Of a DNA stretch of 21,046 bases, positions 8,219 to 16,845 are shown one piece after another. The notes beneath the pieces are model-generated. The model saw only the letters and a program-made list of their open reading frames with translations, was not told the DNA's origin and did no database searches. The stretch covers positions 1-21,046 of the forward strand of contig LATQ01000251.1 of assembly GCA_001017865.1 (NCBI GenBank). Reading direction: 5' to 3'. The position numbers and the translations under genes are program-made. Within the stretch, counting starts at the first letter, position 1. Every line of letters begins with the position of its first letter. Source of the stretch: Rhodococcus sp. IITR03 (GTDB lineage: Bacteria > Actinomycetota > Actinomycetes > Mycobacteriales > Mycobacteriaceae).

Positions 8219-9039
8219 TCAGGCCTTGAAGTAGACGATCTGGTGCGAGGTCGCGAGGAGAACGCCGTCGCGTCCCCACAGTTGTGCGCTCTGGTCGAAG
8301 AAGCCCTGTTCGAAACGATTCGCGCGTGCGGTCGCGAGTACGGGGTTGTCGGATTGCGCGGCAACGGTCTCCGGGTCCGCGTGGAAGTAGACGGTCATCG
8401 AGACCGTGCCGGCCGGCAGCACCCGACCCAGACGAAGGAAGGCGCGGGGGTAGAAGATGTCGCACATCGCGGTGAGCGAGGCGAAGTCGAGAGGGCGCGG
8501 CGGGACGTCGCGGACCCACAGCGTCGACGTGGAGTCGGCGACCTCCGTGCTGCCCTCCTCGGGAACGACTCCCGCGGTGTACCGCATCTCGTAGTTGCGT
8601 GCCCACGCGATGAAGTCGGGCAGCGGTGTCGGCTCGAGCGAGTCGGGTGCAGGGGCGGCCGGCGCCTGCAGTTCGGTCGACGACCAGGTGGGGCGACGGA
8701 GACCGAAGACGGCCGTCGCGGTGGTGGCGACCTCGCCGTCCTGCGACAGTTCGATCGACCAGTGCTGGGTGGTCCGGTTCGTGCGCACCGGTCGCACCGC
8801 GATGTCGAACGGTCCGTCGGCGATGGGACCGGCGTAGTTGATCGTCAGGGACAGCGGCATGCCGAGGACGTCCGGGTGTCGTTCGACCGCTCGGAGGAGA
8901 GTCGCGGCGGTGATGCCACCGAACGGACCGACCATGTTCGCGTAGGCGGGGTGCGTGTGCCTTCGGTGCGATCGTCCCGGACCTCGAACAGGTCGACGGC
9001 AGCGTCGAAGACATGAGTGGTCACCGAGACGTCGGTCAT
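8219..9039 (-). CDS. Acyl-CoA thioesterase family protein (TesB-like double hotdog), frameshifted
   Basis: This is probably a cytoplasmic thioesterase that hydrolyses acyl-CoA to free acid and CoA. It resembles the actinobacterial TesB-like double-hotdog group. GPFGGITAATLLRAVE marks the first hotdog helix, and NYAGPIADGPFDIAVRPVR with TQHWSIEL form strands of the first domain. The second domain includes PLDFASLTAMCDIFYPRAF and VSMTVYFHADPE, ending LLATSHQIVYFKA. One base is missing near 8960. Restoring it gives DDRTEGHTHPAYANMVGPFG and a total of 273 aa. ATG 9039 is preceded on the minus strand by GAGGAG, eight bases away. It is divergent from a TetR regulator that may control it. Substrate chain length cannot be told from sequence. 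Confidence 0.8.
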
Positions 9040-9090
9040 GGCAGGGTCTCCTCGAAAATGGTGTCGCCCAGCGTCGGATCTGTACGACTA

Positions 9091-9105
9091 CATACATAGA
9101 ATATG
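9091..9105. promoter_or_regulatory. Promoter/operator candidate between thioesterase and TetR genes
   Basis: CATACATAGAATATG has inverted CATA/TATG ends and contains TAGAAT at 9097-9102, a good -10 element for the plus-strand TetR gene. No clear -35 element is seen. The gap is 95 bp and AT-richer than its surroundings. A self-controlled TetR operator here is plausible but not shown. Confidence 0.35.
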
Positions 9106-9134
9106 GGTGACAACCACCACTGCCGGAGGAACGG

Positions 9135-9708
9135 GTGAGCGCTGCAGAACGGCGGGACGGACCGCGCGCTGCGATGATCGCCAGCGCGATCGCGCTGATG
9201 AGCGAACGAGGTGTCGCGGCCACATCGTTCCGGGACGTGCTCGAGCACAGCGGGCGCCGCGCGGCTCCATCTACCACCACTTTCCCGGCGGCAAGGCCCA
9301 ACTCGTCGAAGAGGCCACAGACCAGGCCGCAACCCGGATCGAGCGGTCGCTGACGGCGAAGGTCGACGGTCTCGGCGTGGTGGAGACGGTGCGCGCCGTC
9401 GTCGACCTGTGGCGCGAGGGTCTCGTGGCCACCGACTACGTCGCGGGATGCCCGGTGGTGGCCGCAGGTCTCGGGACCGAACCGCGGCGCGCGCACGAGC
9501 AGCGGAGGCCTTCGACACCTTCGTCGACGTCGTCACGCGGTCCCTGGTGGCCGACGGCCGTCACGCGGAGCGTGCGCGGTCGTTGGCGAACCTGGTCATC
9601 GCAGCTCTGGAGGGCGCACTGGTGGTGGCCCAGGCGCAGCGCAGTCCGGCTCCGCTCGATGCGGTCGTCGCCGAACTCGAGGTGCTGCTCGCCCCGGTCG
9701 TGGGCTGA
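9135..9708 (+). CDS. TetR/AcrR family regulator, frameshifted
   Basis: This is a DNA-binding repressor of the TetR family. The N-terminal helix-turn-helix spans about residues 8-55: ASAIALMSERGVAATSFRDV, then VLEHSGAPRGSIYHHFPGGK after repair. The GSIYHHFPGGK form is common in the LmrA/YxaF-like TetR group. The ligand domain is helical, with ALEGALVVAQAQRS near the end. Two single-base losses are inferred, near 9258 and near 9497 (RAHEAAEAFDTF). The repaired length is 191 aa, normal for the family. The start is GTG 9135, with GGAGGA at 9125-9130. It is divergent from the thioesterase gene, the usual arrangement for a TetR protein and its target. The inducer is unknown. Confidence 0.85.
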
Positions 9709-9731
9709 CGGAAGCCGCGGTGGGCGGGCTC

Positions 9732-10564
9732 TCAGCCGTTCCGCCGCCGCGTGATCGCGTTCGCGATCTCGTCCGGGGCCTCCTCCGGAATCCAGTGCGA
9801 GACGTCGGGCAGGACCACGAAGTCGTACTCGGCGTCTACGAACTCGCCGCACCGTTCGGCGCCGGCGCGGCCGATCGCGATGTCGGCGGTGCTCCAGATG
9901 TAGGTCGTCGGGACGCGGACCGGGGGAGTCGAATCGAGATCCCGCGTCATGGCGCGATACCAGTTCAGGCGGCGGTGAGAGCGCCCGGCGCGGACATGGC
10001 GGCGACGTAGTGGTCGACCGAGTCGTGGTCGACGGCGGAGGTGAACATCGCCCGCAGGCGCCGCGCGTCGTCGGCGAGGAGGAGGTCATCCGCCTTGCCC
10101 TCCTCGCGGAAGAGCCCGATGTAGGAGGAGCGTTCGCGCTGGTCGGCGTCCTCCCGCAACGCCCAGCCGTAGGCAGCGAGGTGGGGGACCGAGACCGCGG
10201 TCAACGCCGAGACGCGGTCGGGATTGTGGGCGGCGAAGTACCACGCCACAGCGGCGCCCCAGTCGTGCCCGACGAGGTGGACGCGATCGAGCTCGAACTC
10301 GTCGAGCAGGCCGAGGACGTCGCCGGCGAGTGCCGGCACCCCGTAGTGCTCGACGCCGGTCGGCCGGGCACCGGGGGAGTATCCGCGCTGGTCGGGGGCG
10401 ATCACGCGGAAACCGCGCTCGACGAGCAGGCGCGCCACCGGCGTCCAGCTGCGTGATGTCTCGGGGAAGCCGTGCAGGAGCACGACGGGTGTGCCGTCCC
10501 TCGGACCCGCCACACGCACGTCGAAGGTCAGGTCGTCGTAGGTGGCGGGTTCGGTCGATGCCAT
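9732..10564 (-). CDS. Alpha/beta hydrolase, epoxide-hydrolase type, frameshifted
   Basis: This is a soluble alpha/beta hydrolase with an Asp nucleophile, so epoxide hydrolase activity (epoxide to diol) is likely. A haloalkane-dehalogenase-like or fluoroacetate-dehalogenase-like activity is less likely. HGFPE at about residues 31-35 is the oxyanion motif of epoxide hydrolases. GHDWG near 99-103 carries the nucleophile Asp101. IAPDQRGYSP matches the family. YIWSTADIAI likely holds the acid residue and VSHWIPEEAP the catalytic His. One base is missing near 9968, where GALTAA is followed by a false stop. Restoring it gives GALTAALNWYRAM and 277 aa. ATG 10564 has a weak ribosome site. It is convergent with the TetR gene at 9135 and lies 78 bp downstream of the FabR-like regulator gene on the same strand. 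Confidence 0.85.
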
Positions 10565-10642
10565 GGGAACCACGTTACGGAAGGGGAGGGTCTGCGACAG
10601 GATTTCCTGTCCACCTCGACGAACCGGCGTCACCCCGACCCG

Positions 10643-11293
10643 TCACCGGTCGCCGGACGTCCGTCGCGGCCGCCACGCCGCCGCGCCCAGCAGGATCAGA
10701 CGCATCTGTTTCTCCGCGCGCGTGACCACCTCCGATTCCTGCGCGCTGCCGGGACGTTCGACGGCGAGCAGGTCGAGGACGAAATCGAGCATCGCGGTCA
10801 CCAGCAGGTCGGCGGCCATCTCGAGATCGTCGAAATCCCAGTCTTCGAGTCCCGGGGAGCGGCCCAGGTCGGCGGCGAGCTCGCTGGTCAGCAGGCGCAG
10901 TTCGACGGAGATCGCGGCGGCGACCTCGGGAACGCCGCCGTGGCGTTCGCGTGCCAGGAACCGGAAGGCCGCTTTGTGTGCCCGTACCTGCTGGACCAGC
11001 ACGTCGGGGATTGCGCGCACCTGCCGGGCCGGGTGTGCGACGCGCGCGCGCAGCAGGCGCCGCAGCACCCGCATCGTGTCCGCGGCAAGGGCGACACCGA
11101 GCTCGTCCATGGACGAGAAGTGCCGGTAGAACGCCGTGGGCACGATGCCCGCGTGACGGGCCACCTCCCTCAGGCTCAGCCCGCCGAGTCCCCGGTCGGC
11201 GGACAGGTCGAGGGCGGCGTCGAGAAGCGCCTGACGTGTGCGTTCCTTGCGTTCGGCGCGTGTGGTCGGCGGAGGTACGGAAGCGGTGGACAC
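10643..11293 (-). CDS. FabR/DesT-like TetR family regulator
   Basis: This is a TetR-family regulator of 216 aa with an unbroken frame. The DNA-binding domain is at about residues 12-62, with LSLREVARHAGIVPTAFYRH followed by FSSMDELG. This form of the recognition helix (PTxFYRHFxxxDELG) is characteristic of FabR and DesT, which sense the unsaturated/saturated acyl-CoA or acyl-ACP ratio and repress desaturation genes. HKAAFRFLARERHGG also parallels FabR. The C-terminus is LILLGAAAWRPRR. The start is GTG 11293 with a G-rich ribosome site. It is divergent from the ferredoxin-reductase/desaturase operon across 154 bp, the same logic as DesT next to desCB in Pseudomonas. The intergenic region holds inverted CAGTG/CACTG elements. 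The link to fatty-acid desaturation is inferred from motif and context together. Confidence 0.85.
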   Translation of the reverse strand: MSTASVPPPTTRAERKERTRQALLDAALDLSADRGLGGLSLREVARHAGIVPTAFYRHFSSMDELGVALAADTMRVLRRLLRARVAHPARQVRAIPDVLVQQVRAHKAAFRFLARERHGGVPEVAAAISVELRLLTSELAADLGRSPGLEDWDFDDLEMAADLLVTAMLDFVLDLLAVERPGSAQESEVVTRAEKQMRLILLGAAAWRPRRTSGDR

Positions 11294-11336
11294 CCCCCGA
11301 GTCTAGGCACGACGTTCCGCGCGGTGTCCGTACATC

Positions 11337-11352
11337 TGTGTCGGCAGTCACA
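11337..11352. promoter_or_regulatory. CRP/GlxR-like site upstream of the desaturase operon
   Basis: TGTGTCGGCAGTCACA fits TGTGA-N6-TCACA with one mismatch in ten half-site positions. It is centred about 20 bp upstream of the TTGACA hexamer at 11359-11364, a position suited to CRP-type activation. It agrees at 14 of 16 bases with the site at 16846-16861. Confidence 0.45.
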
Positions 11353-11358
11353 TCGGGG

Positions 11359-11364
11359 TTGACA
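11359..11364 (+). promoter_or_regulatory. Consensus -35 hexamer for the reductase/desaturase operon
   Basis: TTGACA is a perfect -35 hexamer, placed 84 bp before the ATG at 11448. Candidate -10 sequences at the expected distance (within 11382-11389, GTCACACT) are poor and overlap the inverted CACTG elements. This suggests a promoter that depends on an activator or is closed by a repressor. Confidence 0.4.
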
Positions 11365-11385
11365 GGCAGGTGTGTCCGGCTGTCA

Positions 11386-11414
11386 CACTGATTTCAGTGC
11401 ACATTCGTTCACTG
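11386..11414. promoter_or_regulatory. Candidate operator for the FabR/DesT-like regulator
   Basis: Three alternating half-sites are present: CACTG at 11386-11390, CAGTG at 11395-11399 and CACTG at 11410-11414. The last two belong to a 20-bp imperfect palindrome, CAGTGCACATTCGTTCACTG (CAGTGnAC-N4-GTnCACTG). They lie where the -10 element and transcript start would be. The half-site resembles FabR/DesT-type operators as I recall them, but no exact match is claimed. Confidence 0.5.
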
Positions 11415-11447
11415 AGCACGCAGAGGTCTACCGAAAGGCGGACAGAC

Positions 11448-12565
11448 ATGATCGTGCGCGACCGTCCGACACCTGTCCCGCGCCCAGGTTCGTTGCGAAA
11501 GCTGCTGGTAGAGGCGCTTGGAATGCTGTCCTATCCGCATCACCCGGACCGCTACCTGGAACTCGCCGACCCGCTTCTCGTCACGTCGGCGAATTATGCC
11601 CGGATTACAGATGTGGACCGAAGTGCCACCGATTCGCTCACGGTCACGGTGCGCCCCGCGCAGCCGTGCCGACCCCTTCCCGGGCAGTACGTGACCGTGT
11701 CGGTCCGCATCGACGGCGTGCGGCACACGCGCTGCTACTCGCCGACGCTCGTCGACGCGGGGTCGAAGCGCCGGCCCGATCTGCGGTTCACTATCGGCAG
11801 GCATCCCGAGGCACCGTCTCGCGCCACCTCCACGACCGTGCGCAGGTCGGAGACGTCGTCGAACTCGGTTCTCCCGTAGGCGAGTTCGTGCTGCCGAGTC
11901 CGCGTCCCCGACGCCTGCTGTTCGTCGCCGCGGGCTCCGGGCTGACGCCGGTGCTGTCGATGCTGTCCGGTCTCGTCGCCGAGGGGTACGACGGGTCCGC
12001 CGTGCTGCTCTACTACACCCGCACCCCCGGACACGTTCCGCGCCGCGCCGAACTCGAGGCGCTCGCGGACCGGCCCAACATCGAGATCGTCCACGCCCAC
12101 ACCCGCTCCGACGACGGGATGCTGCAGGGGCGGTTCGACCGCAGTCACCTCGCGGCCGTCGCACCCTGGTACGCCGACACGCCCACCTTCGTGTGCGGTC
12201 CGGCGGAGATGGTCACGAGCATTCGCGAGGTCTACGCGGAGCGGGGCGCCGAGACCATGGTGAACACCGAGGAATTCGTCCTCGCGCCTCCGGTCGTGTC
12301 GACGGACGATGCCGGCGGTGAGATCTCATTCGCCGAATCCGGAGTCGTTGCCGAGAACACCGGGTCGACGCTGCTCGAGCAGGCCGAAGCGGCCGGGCTC
12401 ACGCCCGAACACGGATGCCGCATGGGCATCTGCCACAGCTGCACCGCCGTCCGGCTGTCGGGGTGCACGCGCGACGTGCGTACCGGCGACGTCGATTCGG
12501 AACCCGGCCGCCGCATCCGGATCTGTGTCAATGCCCCGGTCGGCGACGTCGCCGTCGAACTCTGA
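11448..12565 (+). CDS. Ferredoxin reductase with C-terminal [2Fe-2S] domain, desaturase electron donor (Rv3230c-like), frameshifted
   Basis: This protein carries electrons from NADPH through FAD and a plant-type [2Fe-2S] cluster to the membrane desaturase encoded next to it. The FAD domain includes LPGQYVTVSVRIDG and RHTRCYSPT. The pyridine nucleotide domain includes FVAAGSGLTPVLSML and TFVCGPAEM. The C-terminal ferredoxin domain has CRMGICHSC (C-x4-C-x2-C) and a fourth Cys in RIRIC. One G is missing near 11811. Restoring it joins TIGRHPEGTVSRHLHDR and gives 372 aa. The start is ATG 11448, with AAAGGCGG upstream. The N-terminus has an actinobacterial-type extension (LVEALGMLSYPHHPDRYL). The pair with the desaturase matches Rv3230c-desA3, where the reductase supports stearoyl-CoA delta-9 desaturation. 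A 39-bp gap separates it from the desaturase, so cotranscription is likely. Confidence 0.88.
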
Positions 12566-12604
12566 ACCGACCGGTGGACACCACCGAAACCATTGGAGGA
12601 CATC

Positions 12605-13855
12605 ATGTTCGGATTGTCCCTACCACTGTCCCCTTCCTACCCTTCCTGTCCGGCCGCAGTTCTGCGGTCGAGAACGAACCGCTCGTCCTCGACCACGACA
12701 GTGTCGAGGAGATCGGCCGCGAACTCGACGCGCTGCGGGAGCAGACGCTCGCATCACTCGGTGACGAGGACCGCGAGTACCTCTACCGGATCATCAGGCG
12801 CAGCGCGGATTCGAGATCGCCGGTCGCGGTCTGCTCTTCGTCGGATTCCTCCCGCCCGCATGGGTCGCCGGTGTCGCGGCGCTGAGCGTGTCGAAGATCC
12901 TCGACAACATGGAGATCGGGCACAACGTCATGCACGGTCAGTACGACTGGATGCGGGAACCGTCGCTGAATTCCCGTGTCTTCGAATGGGACACGGTGTG
13001 CCCGTCGGACCAGTGGCGACACTCGCACAACTACGTGCACCACACCTACACCAACATCCTGGGCCAGGACCGCGACATCGGATACGGGATCCTGCGCATG
13101 GACCCGGCCCAGAAGTGGCATCCCTACTATCTCGGCAACCCGGTCTACGCGACCGCCTCATGTTCCTGTTCGAGTGGGGCGTGATGATGCACGACGCGGA
13201 GGTCGACCGGATCGTCGCCGGCAAGCGGTCGTGGCGCGACGTGATCCCGATCGCGAAGGGATGGTGGCGCAAGGCCCGCCGTCAGGTGATCAAGGACTAC
13301 ATCGCGTTCCCACTGCTGAGCGGCCCGATGTTCGTCCCGACCTGCTGGCAACGTCACCGCCAACGTGGTGCGCAACGTGTGGGCGTACTCGATCATCTTC
13401 TGCGGCCACTTCCCGTCCGGCGTGCAGTCCTTCACCGAGGAGGAGACCGCCGACGAGACCCGTGGTGAGTGGTACGTCCGGCAGATGCTGGGCAGCGCGA
13501 ACATCACCGGTTCCCCGCTGTTCCACATCATGTCCGGCAACCTGTCGCACCAGATCGAGCACCACCTGTTCCCCGACCTGCCGGCGCACCGCTATCCGGA
13601 GCTCGCCCCGAAGGTCAGGGAACTGTGCGACAAGCACGGACTTCCGTACAACACCGGTGGCCTCACCGCCCAGGTGACGTCGGTGTGGAAGAAGATCTTC
13701 ACGCTTGCTCTCCCGCCCGGCTGGTTCGCGCCCGAACCCGAGTCGCAGGTGATCATCCAACGTCGTCGCTCCACCGATCGCCGGCTCGACGATGCGGGTA
13801 CCTCGCGGACGACACGATCGAGGGGGTCGACCATGGTGGGAAGATTCGAGCGTAA
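12605..13855 (+). CDS. Membrane fatty acyl-CoA desaturase (DesA3-like), multiply frameshifted
   Basis: This is an integral-membrane di-iron acyl-CoA desaturase, likely delta-9, driven by the upstream reductase. All three His boxes are visible: GHNVMHG, RHSHNYVHHTYTN and HQIEHHLFPDLPAHRYPEL. Hydrophobic segments include GRGLLFVGFLPPAWVAGVAA and WAYSIIFCGHF. Five missing bases are inferred: near 12617 (LSPTTVPFLPF), 12801 (RRQRGFEIAGRG), 13157 (ATALMFLFEW), and two near 13335-13345 (PTLLGNVTANVV). ATG 12605 follows GGAGGA at 12595-12600. The true end is uncertain. As written, the last frame has no stop and runs into the next small gene. One further lost base after 13750 would end it at the TAA at 13853-13855, giving about 418 aa, near the DesA3 length. 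I use that end. Confidence 0.8.
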
Positions 13856-14075
13856 CAAGGACACGATCCAGGAGGTCACCGAGTCGGCGGCCACCCACGT
13901 CGGCGCAATCGCGGGGATCATCACCGGAGCGGTCCGCGATGTCACCCGTGAGATCGGTGAACTGATCACCGACGCGATCGAGATGCGGGAGGCTGCTCGC
14001 GCGGCGCGCGACGACGAGGAACGCGGAGAAGGGCCGGCGACGTCGGATCGTCGCTCGGCCCCTCCCACGGAATAG
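13833..14075 (+). CDS. Small protein downstream of the desaturase, function unknown
   Basis: This is an 80-aa protein starting MVGRFERNKDTIQEVTES. ATG 13833 is preceded by GAGGGGG at 13820-13826, a strong ribosome site, which argues for independent translation. It has a glycine- and alanine-bearing hydrophobic stretch (THVGAIAGIITGAVRDVT), then a regular amphipathic pattern (EIGELITDAIEMREAARAA), and a charged, probably disordered tail. The helical part could lie on or in the membrane. I do not recognise a named family, though similar small actinobacterial proteins seem familiar. It is in the same frame as the final part of the desaturase with no stop between, so a fusion cannot be excluded from this sequence alone. 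Context suggests a link to the desaturase complex or lipid membrane. Confidence 0.6.
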   Translation: MVGRFERNKDTIQEVTESAATHVGAIAGIITGAVRDVTREIGELITDAIEMREAARAARDDEERGEGPATSDRRSAPPTE

Positions 14076-14100
14076 CGGATCGGAACAGCGGATCGAGTTC

Positions 14101-15049
14101 CTACCGCGCGGGGACGCTCGAGGTGGTGCGGGTGACGAACCCGGCCACCTCGTCGCGCATCTCGCCGCTGCGCGGCACCGCACCCGACATCCAGAAGGCG
14201 CCGTGCACGAGCCCGTCGAACCGGCGGATCGTCACGTCCACGCCGGCCTCGCGTAGCCGTCGTCCGTAGAGCTCACCTTCGTCGCGGAGCACCTCGTTCT
14301 CGGTGGTGATCACCAGGTCGGTGGCAGGCCGTCGACACCGGCCGCGCGTGCGGGAAGCGCATACGGAGTATCTGCGTCCTCGGGTGAGGTGAAGTACCGG
14401 TCGAGGAACCAGTCCATGTCGGCTGCCGTGACGATGTACCCCTCGGCGAACTCGTGGCGCGAGGGCAGGTCGGCAGCGCGGTCCAGCGCCGGGTAGATCA
14501 ATACCTGTCCGCGCAGCGCCGGTGCGCCTTCGTCACGGGCCCGCAACGCGACTCCTGCTGCGAGGTTGCCACCGGCGCTGTCGCCCATCACCACCAGGTT
14601 GTGCGGGTCGCCGCCGTGCGCGGCGATGTGCGCGCGGTGACCCACTGCAACGCAGCCCACGCGTCGTCGGCCGCTGCGGGGAACGGATGTTCCGGCGCCA
14701 GGCGGTATCCCGCGGTCACGACGGTGGCCCCGGTCGCGCGGGCGACCGCCCGCGCCGGTTCGTCCACGACGGTGAGGTCACCCGCGACGAACCCGCCGCC
14801 GTGGAAGTAGAGCACCACCGGACGCGGCCCGGTGTCGGCCCCGGGGGTGTAGATCCGGAGGGGGAGACGGGTGCCGTCGCTCTCGTAGTGGGTCTCGTCC
14901 ACACGCTCGACGTCCTGCGGTGGGAGTTGGAGGTCGGTGAAGGTCGCGATCGTCGCGCGGACCTGATCGACCGTCATCTGCGAGAACGACGTGAATCCCT
15001 GCTGCCGAAGTCCTGCGATGAGGCCGGCGGCGTGGTCGTCGAGTGCCAT
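14101..15049 (-). CDS. HSL-family (Lip-type) alpha/beta hydrolase, esterase/lipase, frameshifted
   Basis: This is an esterase of the hormone-sensitive-lipase family, as in mycobacterial LipN/LipI/LipR-type proteins. The oxyanion motif HGGGF is near residue 83, and the nucleophile elbow GDSAGG has Ser near 158. The catalytic His is in GLVHGAFWM. The usual DPLRDEG acid motif reads NEVLRDEGE here, so the acid position appears to be Glu rather than Asp. Two missing bases are inferred, near 14632 (between LQWVTA and AHIAAHGG) and near 14315 (GLPPTLVITTENE). The repaired length is 316 aa, typical. ATG 15049 is preceded by GGAAGGA. It lies 38 bp downstream of the Baeyer-Villiger monooxygenase gene on the same strand, so it probably hydrolyses the ester or lactone that enzyme makes. 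Confidence 0.87.
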
Positions 15050-15087
15050 GGGTGGTTTCCTTCCGGGAGGTGGGGGAATTCGGTGCT

Positions 15088-16730
15088 CTACGAGGCGGCC
15101 GGGACGGTGGCTCGTGCGGGGGCGAGGTCGAAGCCGACGTAACCGCCTTCGACAACCTCGGCGCAGACCTGCCGGTAGGTCGGGGCACCACCGAGGTAGA
15201 CCATGCAGGCACGCGGTTTGCCGGGGATGTTCGCGCCCATGTACCACGAGTCGGTCTGCGGCAGCAGCGTCTGCTCGGCGATCTCGGTGGTGGTGCGCAC
15301 CCAGTCGGCTTCGGCGTCGGGGGTGGGTTCGATGACGTCGAGATCGTGTGCGCGCAGGTACGCGATCGCGTCGGTCGCGAAATCGACGTGGTCCTCGATC
15401 GCCAGCGGCATGTTGTAGAGCACCGAGGGCGACTGCGGTCCGGTGATCGTGAACAGGTTGGGGAACTCGTTGCTCATGATGCCGAGATAGGTGCGCGGCC
15501 CGTGTGCCCACCTGTCGGCCAGGCGCACACCGTTGCGGCCGCGGATGTCCATGGCCATGAGCGGTCCGGTCATCGCGTCGAAGCCGGTCGCGAGCACGAT
15601 GGTGTCGACCTCGTAGGTGTGATCGCCGACGCGCACACCGGTTTCGGTGATCTCGCTGATCGGGGTGCTCTTCACGTCGACGAGGTGCACATTGTCGCGG
15701 TTGTAGGCCTCGTAGTAGTTCGTCTCGAGCGGGGGACGTTTCGTGGCGTAGGCGTAGCCTCGGGGTGCGAGCGTGTCTGCCGTGGCAGGGTCCTGCACCC
15801 GCTCGCGGATCCGTTCGCGGATGTACTCGGCGGCGGTGTCGTTGGCCTTCCTGTCGAAGAGGATGTCCTGGAAGCTGTCGATGAACAGGCGGAACCCGCC
15901 CGCGTTCCAGCGTTCGTCGAACACCCGCCGACGCTCCTCGGCATCGACGGCGAGCGCCGACGGCTGCACCTGGTCGAACGGAACACCCAGGAAGTGGTTG
16001 CGTGCGGCCTCTCGCAGTTCGGGGTAGACCTTCTTGCGTCGTCGAGCACCTGCGGGTCGAGCGGGCCGTTCCCGAGTGGGGTGGCGAACTGCGGTGTGCG
16101 CTGGAAGACCACCAGTTCCGCGGCCTGTTGCGCGATCAGAGGGATTGCCTGGATCCCACTGGCGCCGGTGCCGATGATCGCGACGCGCCTGCCGGTGAAG
16201 TCGACGGGTTCGTGCGGCCAGTTACCGGTCAGCAGCACCTGTCCGCGGAAGTTGTCGATGCCTCCGAACTCGGGCTTCTTGGGGACCGAGAGGTTGCCGG
16301 CGCCGGAGATGAACCACCGGGCCGTCACGGTCTCGCCGGTGTCGGTACGGACCGTCCACCACGAATTGTCGTCGTCCCAATGCACACCGATCACCCGCGT
16401 GCCGAACGTGATCGTCTTCCGCAGGTCGAAGCGGTCGGCCACATGGTTCAGGTAGCGGAGGATCTCCGGTTGCCCGGCGAACTTCTCGCTCCACTGCCAT
16501 TCCTGCTGCAGGTCCTCGTCGAACGAGTACGAGTAGTGGATCGACTCGATGTCGCAGCGGGCGCCGGGATAGCGGTTCCAGTACCAGGTGCCACCCACAT
16601 CGTCGCCGGCCTCGAAGACCCGCACGGACATGTTCATCCGGTCGCGCAATCTGTGCAGCGCGTACAGGCCGGCGAAACCGGCTCCTACGACGACGACGTC
16701 GGTGTCGGGGGTGATGGAGGAAGTGGTCAT
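15088..16730 (-). CDS. Baeyer-Villiger monooxygenase family flavoprotein, frameshifted
   Basis: This is a type I Baeyer-Villiger monooxygenase, using FAD and NADPH to insert oxygen next to a ketone and form an ester or lactone. The FAD site VVVVGAGFAG is near residues 12-21, followed by GGTWYWNRYPGARCD, the second type I signature. The NADPH site is IIGTGASGIQ near 185. The fingerprint FxGxxxHxxxWP reads FRGQVLLTGNWP at 161-172, so its His is Leu. The Arg of WNAGGFRLFID, equivalent to the catalytic Arg region of CHMO and PAMO, is kept. Overall sequence resembles PAMO and steroid monooxygenases (FDERWNAGGFRLF, DILFDRKANDTAAEYI). One base is missing near 16037. Restoring it joins LDDAKKVYPELREAARNHF and gives 547 aa. 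ATG 16730 has GAGGAG upstream. It heads an operon with the esterase gene and is divergent from the LuxR gene. Confidence 0.9.
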
Positions 16731-16820
16731 CTGTCCTGGCTCCTCGGTATCGGGGATGTGGCTCCGGCGGGTGAACCGAAGGTCTGCATCGACGATGACG
16801 TGGATCACACTCATGGACTC

Positions 16821-16835
16821 GGGGTGAATTACCCC
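16821..16835. promoter_or_regulatory. Perfect-arm palindrome in the BVMO/LuxR promoter region
   Basis: GGGGT-GAATT-ACCCC has perfect five-base arms around an AT-rich centre. It lies about 90 bp upstream of the monooxygenase start and 73 bp upstream of the LuxR start, inside the 177-bp divergent region 16731-16907. It is a good candidate for a dimeric regulator, possibly the adjacent LuxR protein. Binding is inferred. Confidence 0.4.
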
Positions 16836-16845
16836 ATTCGATACC

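Noticed and set aside
7559..9016. Long plus-strand frame across the SGNH esterase and thioesterase genes
   Set aside because: It spans two well-supported minus-strand genes and their gap, and its translation has no domain signature.
11371..11387. A further CRP-like site, TGTGTCCGGCTGTCACA
   Set aside because: The half-sites are separated by seven rather than six bases, which does not fit the family spacing. It could be a chance similarity or hold one extra base.
13365..14075. Real fusion of the desaturase with the small downstream protein
   Set aside because: The small gene has its own strong ribosome site and start. The desaturase already has at least five lost bases, so a sixth near its end is the simpler explanation. 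It is kept as an open possibility in the gene entries.
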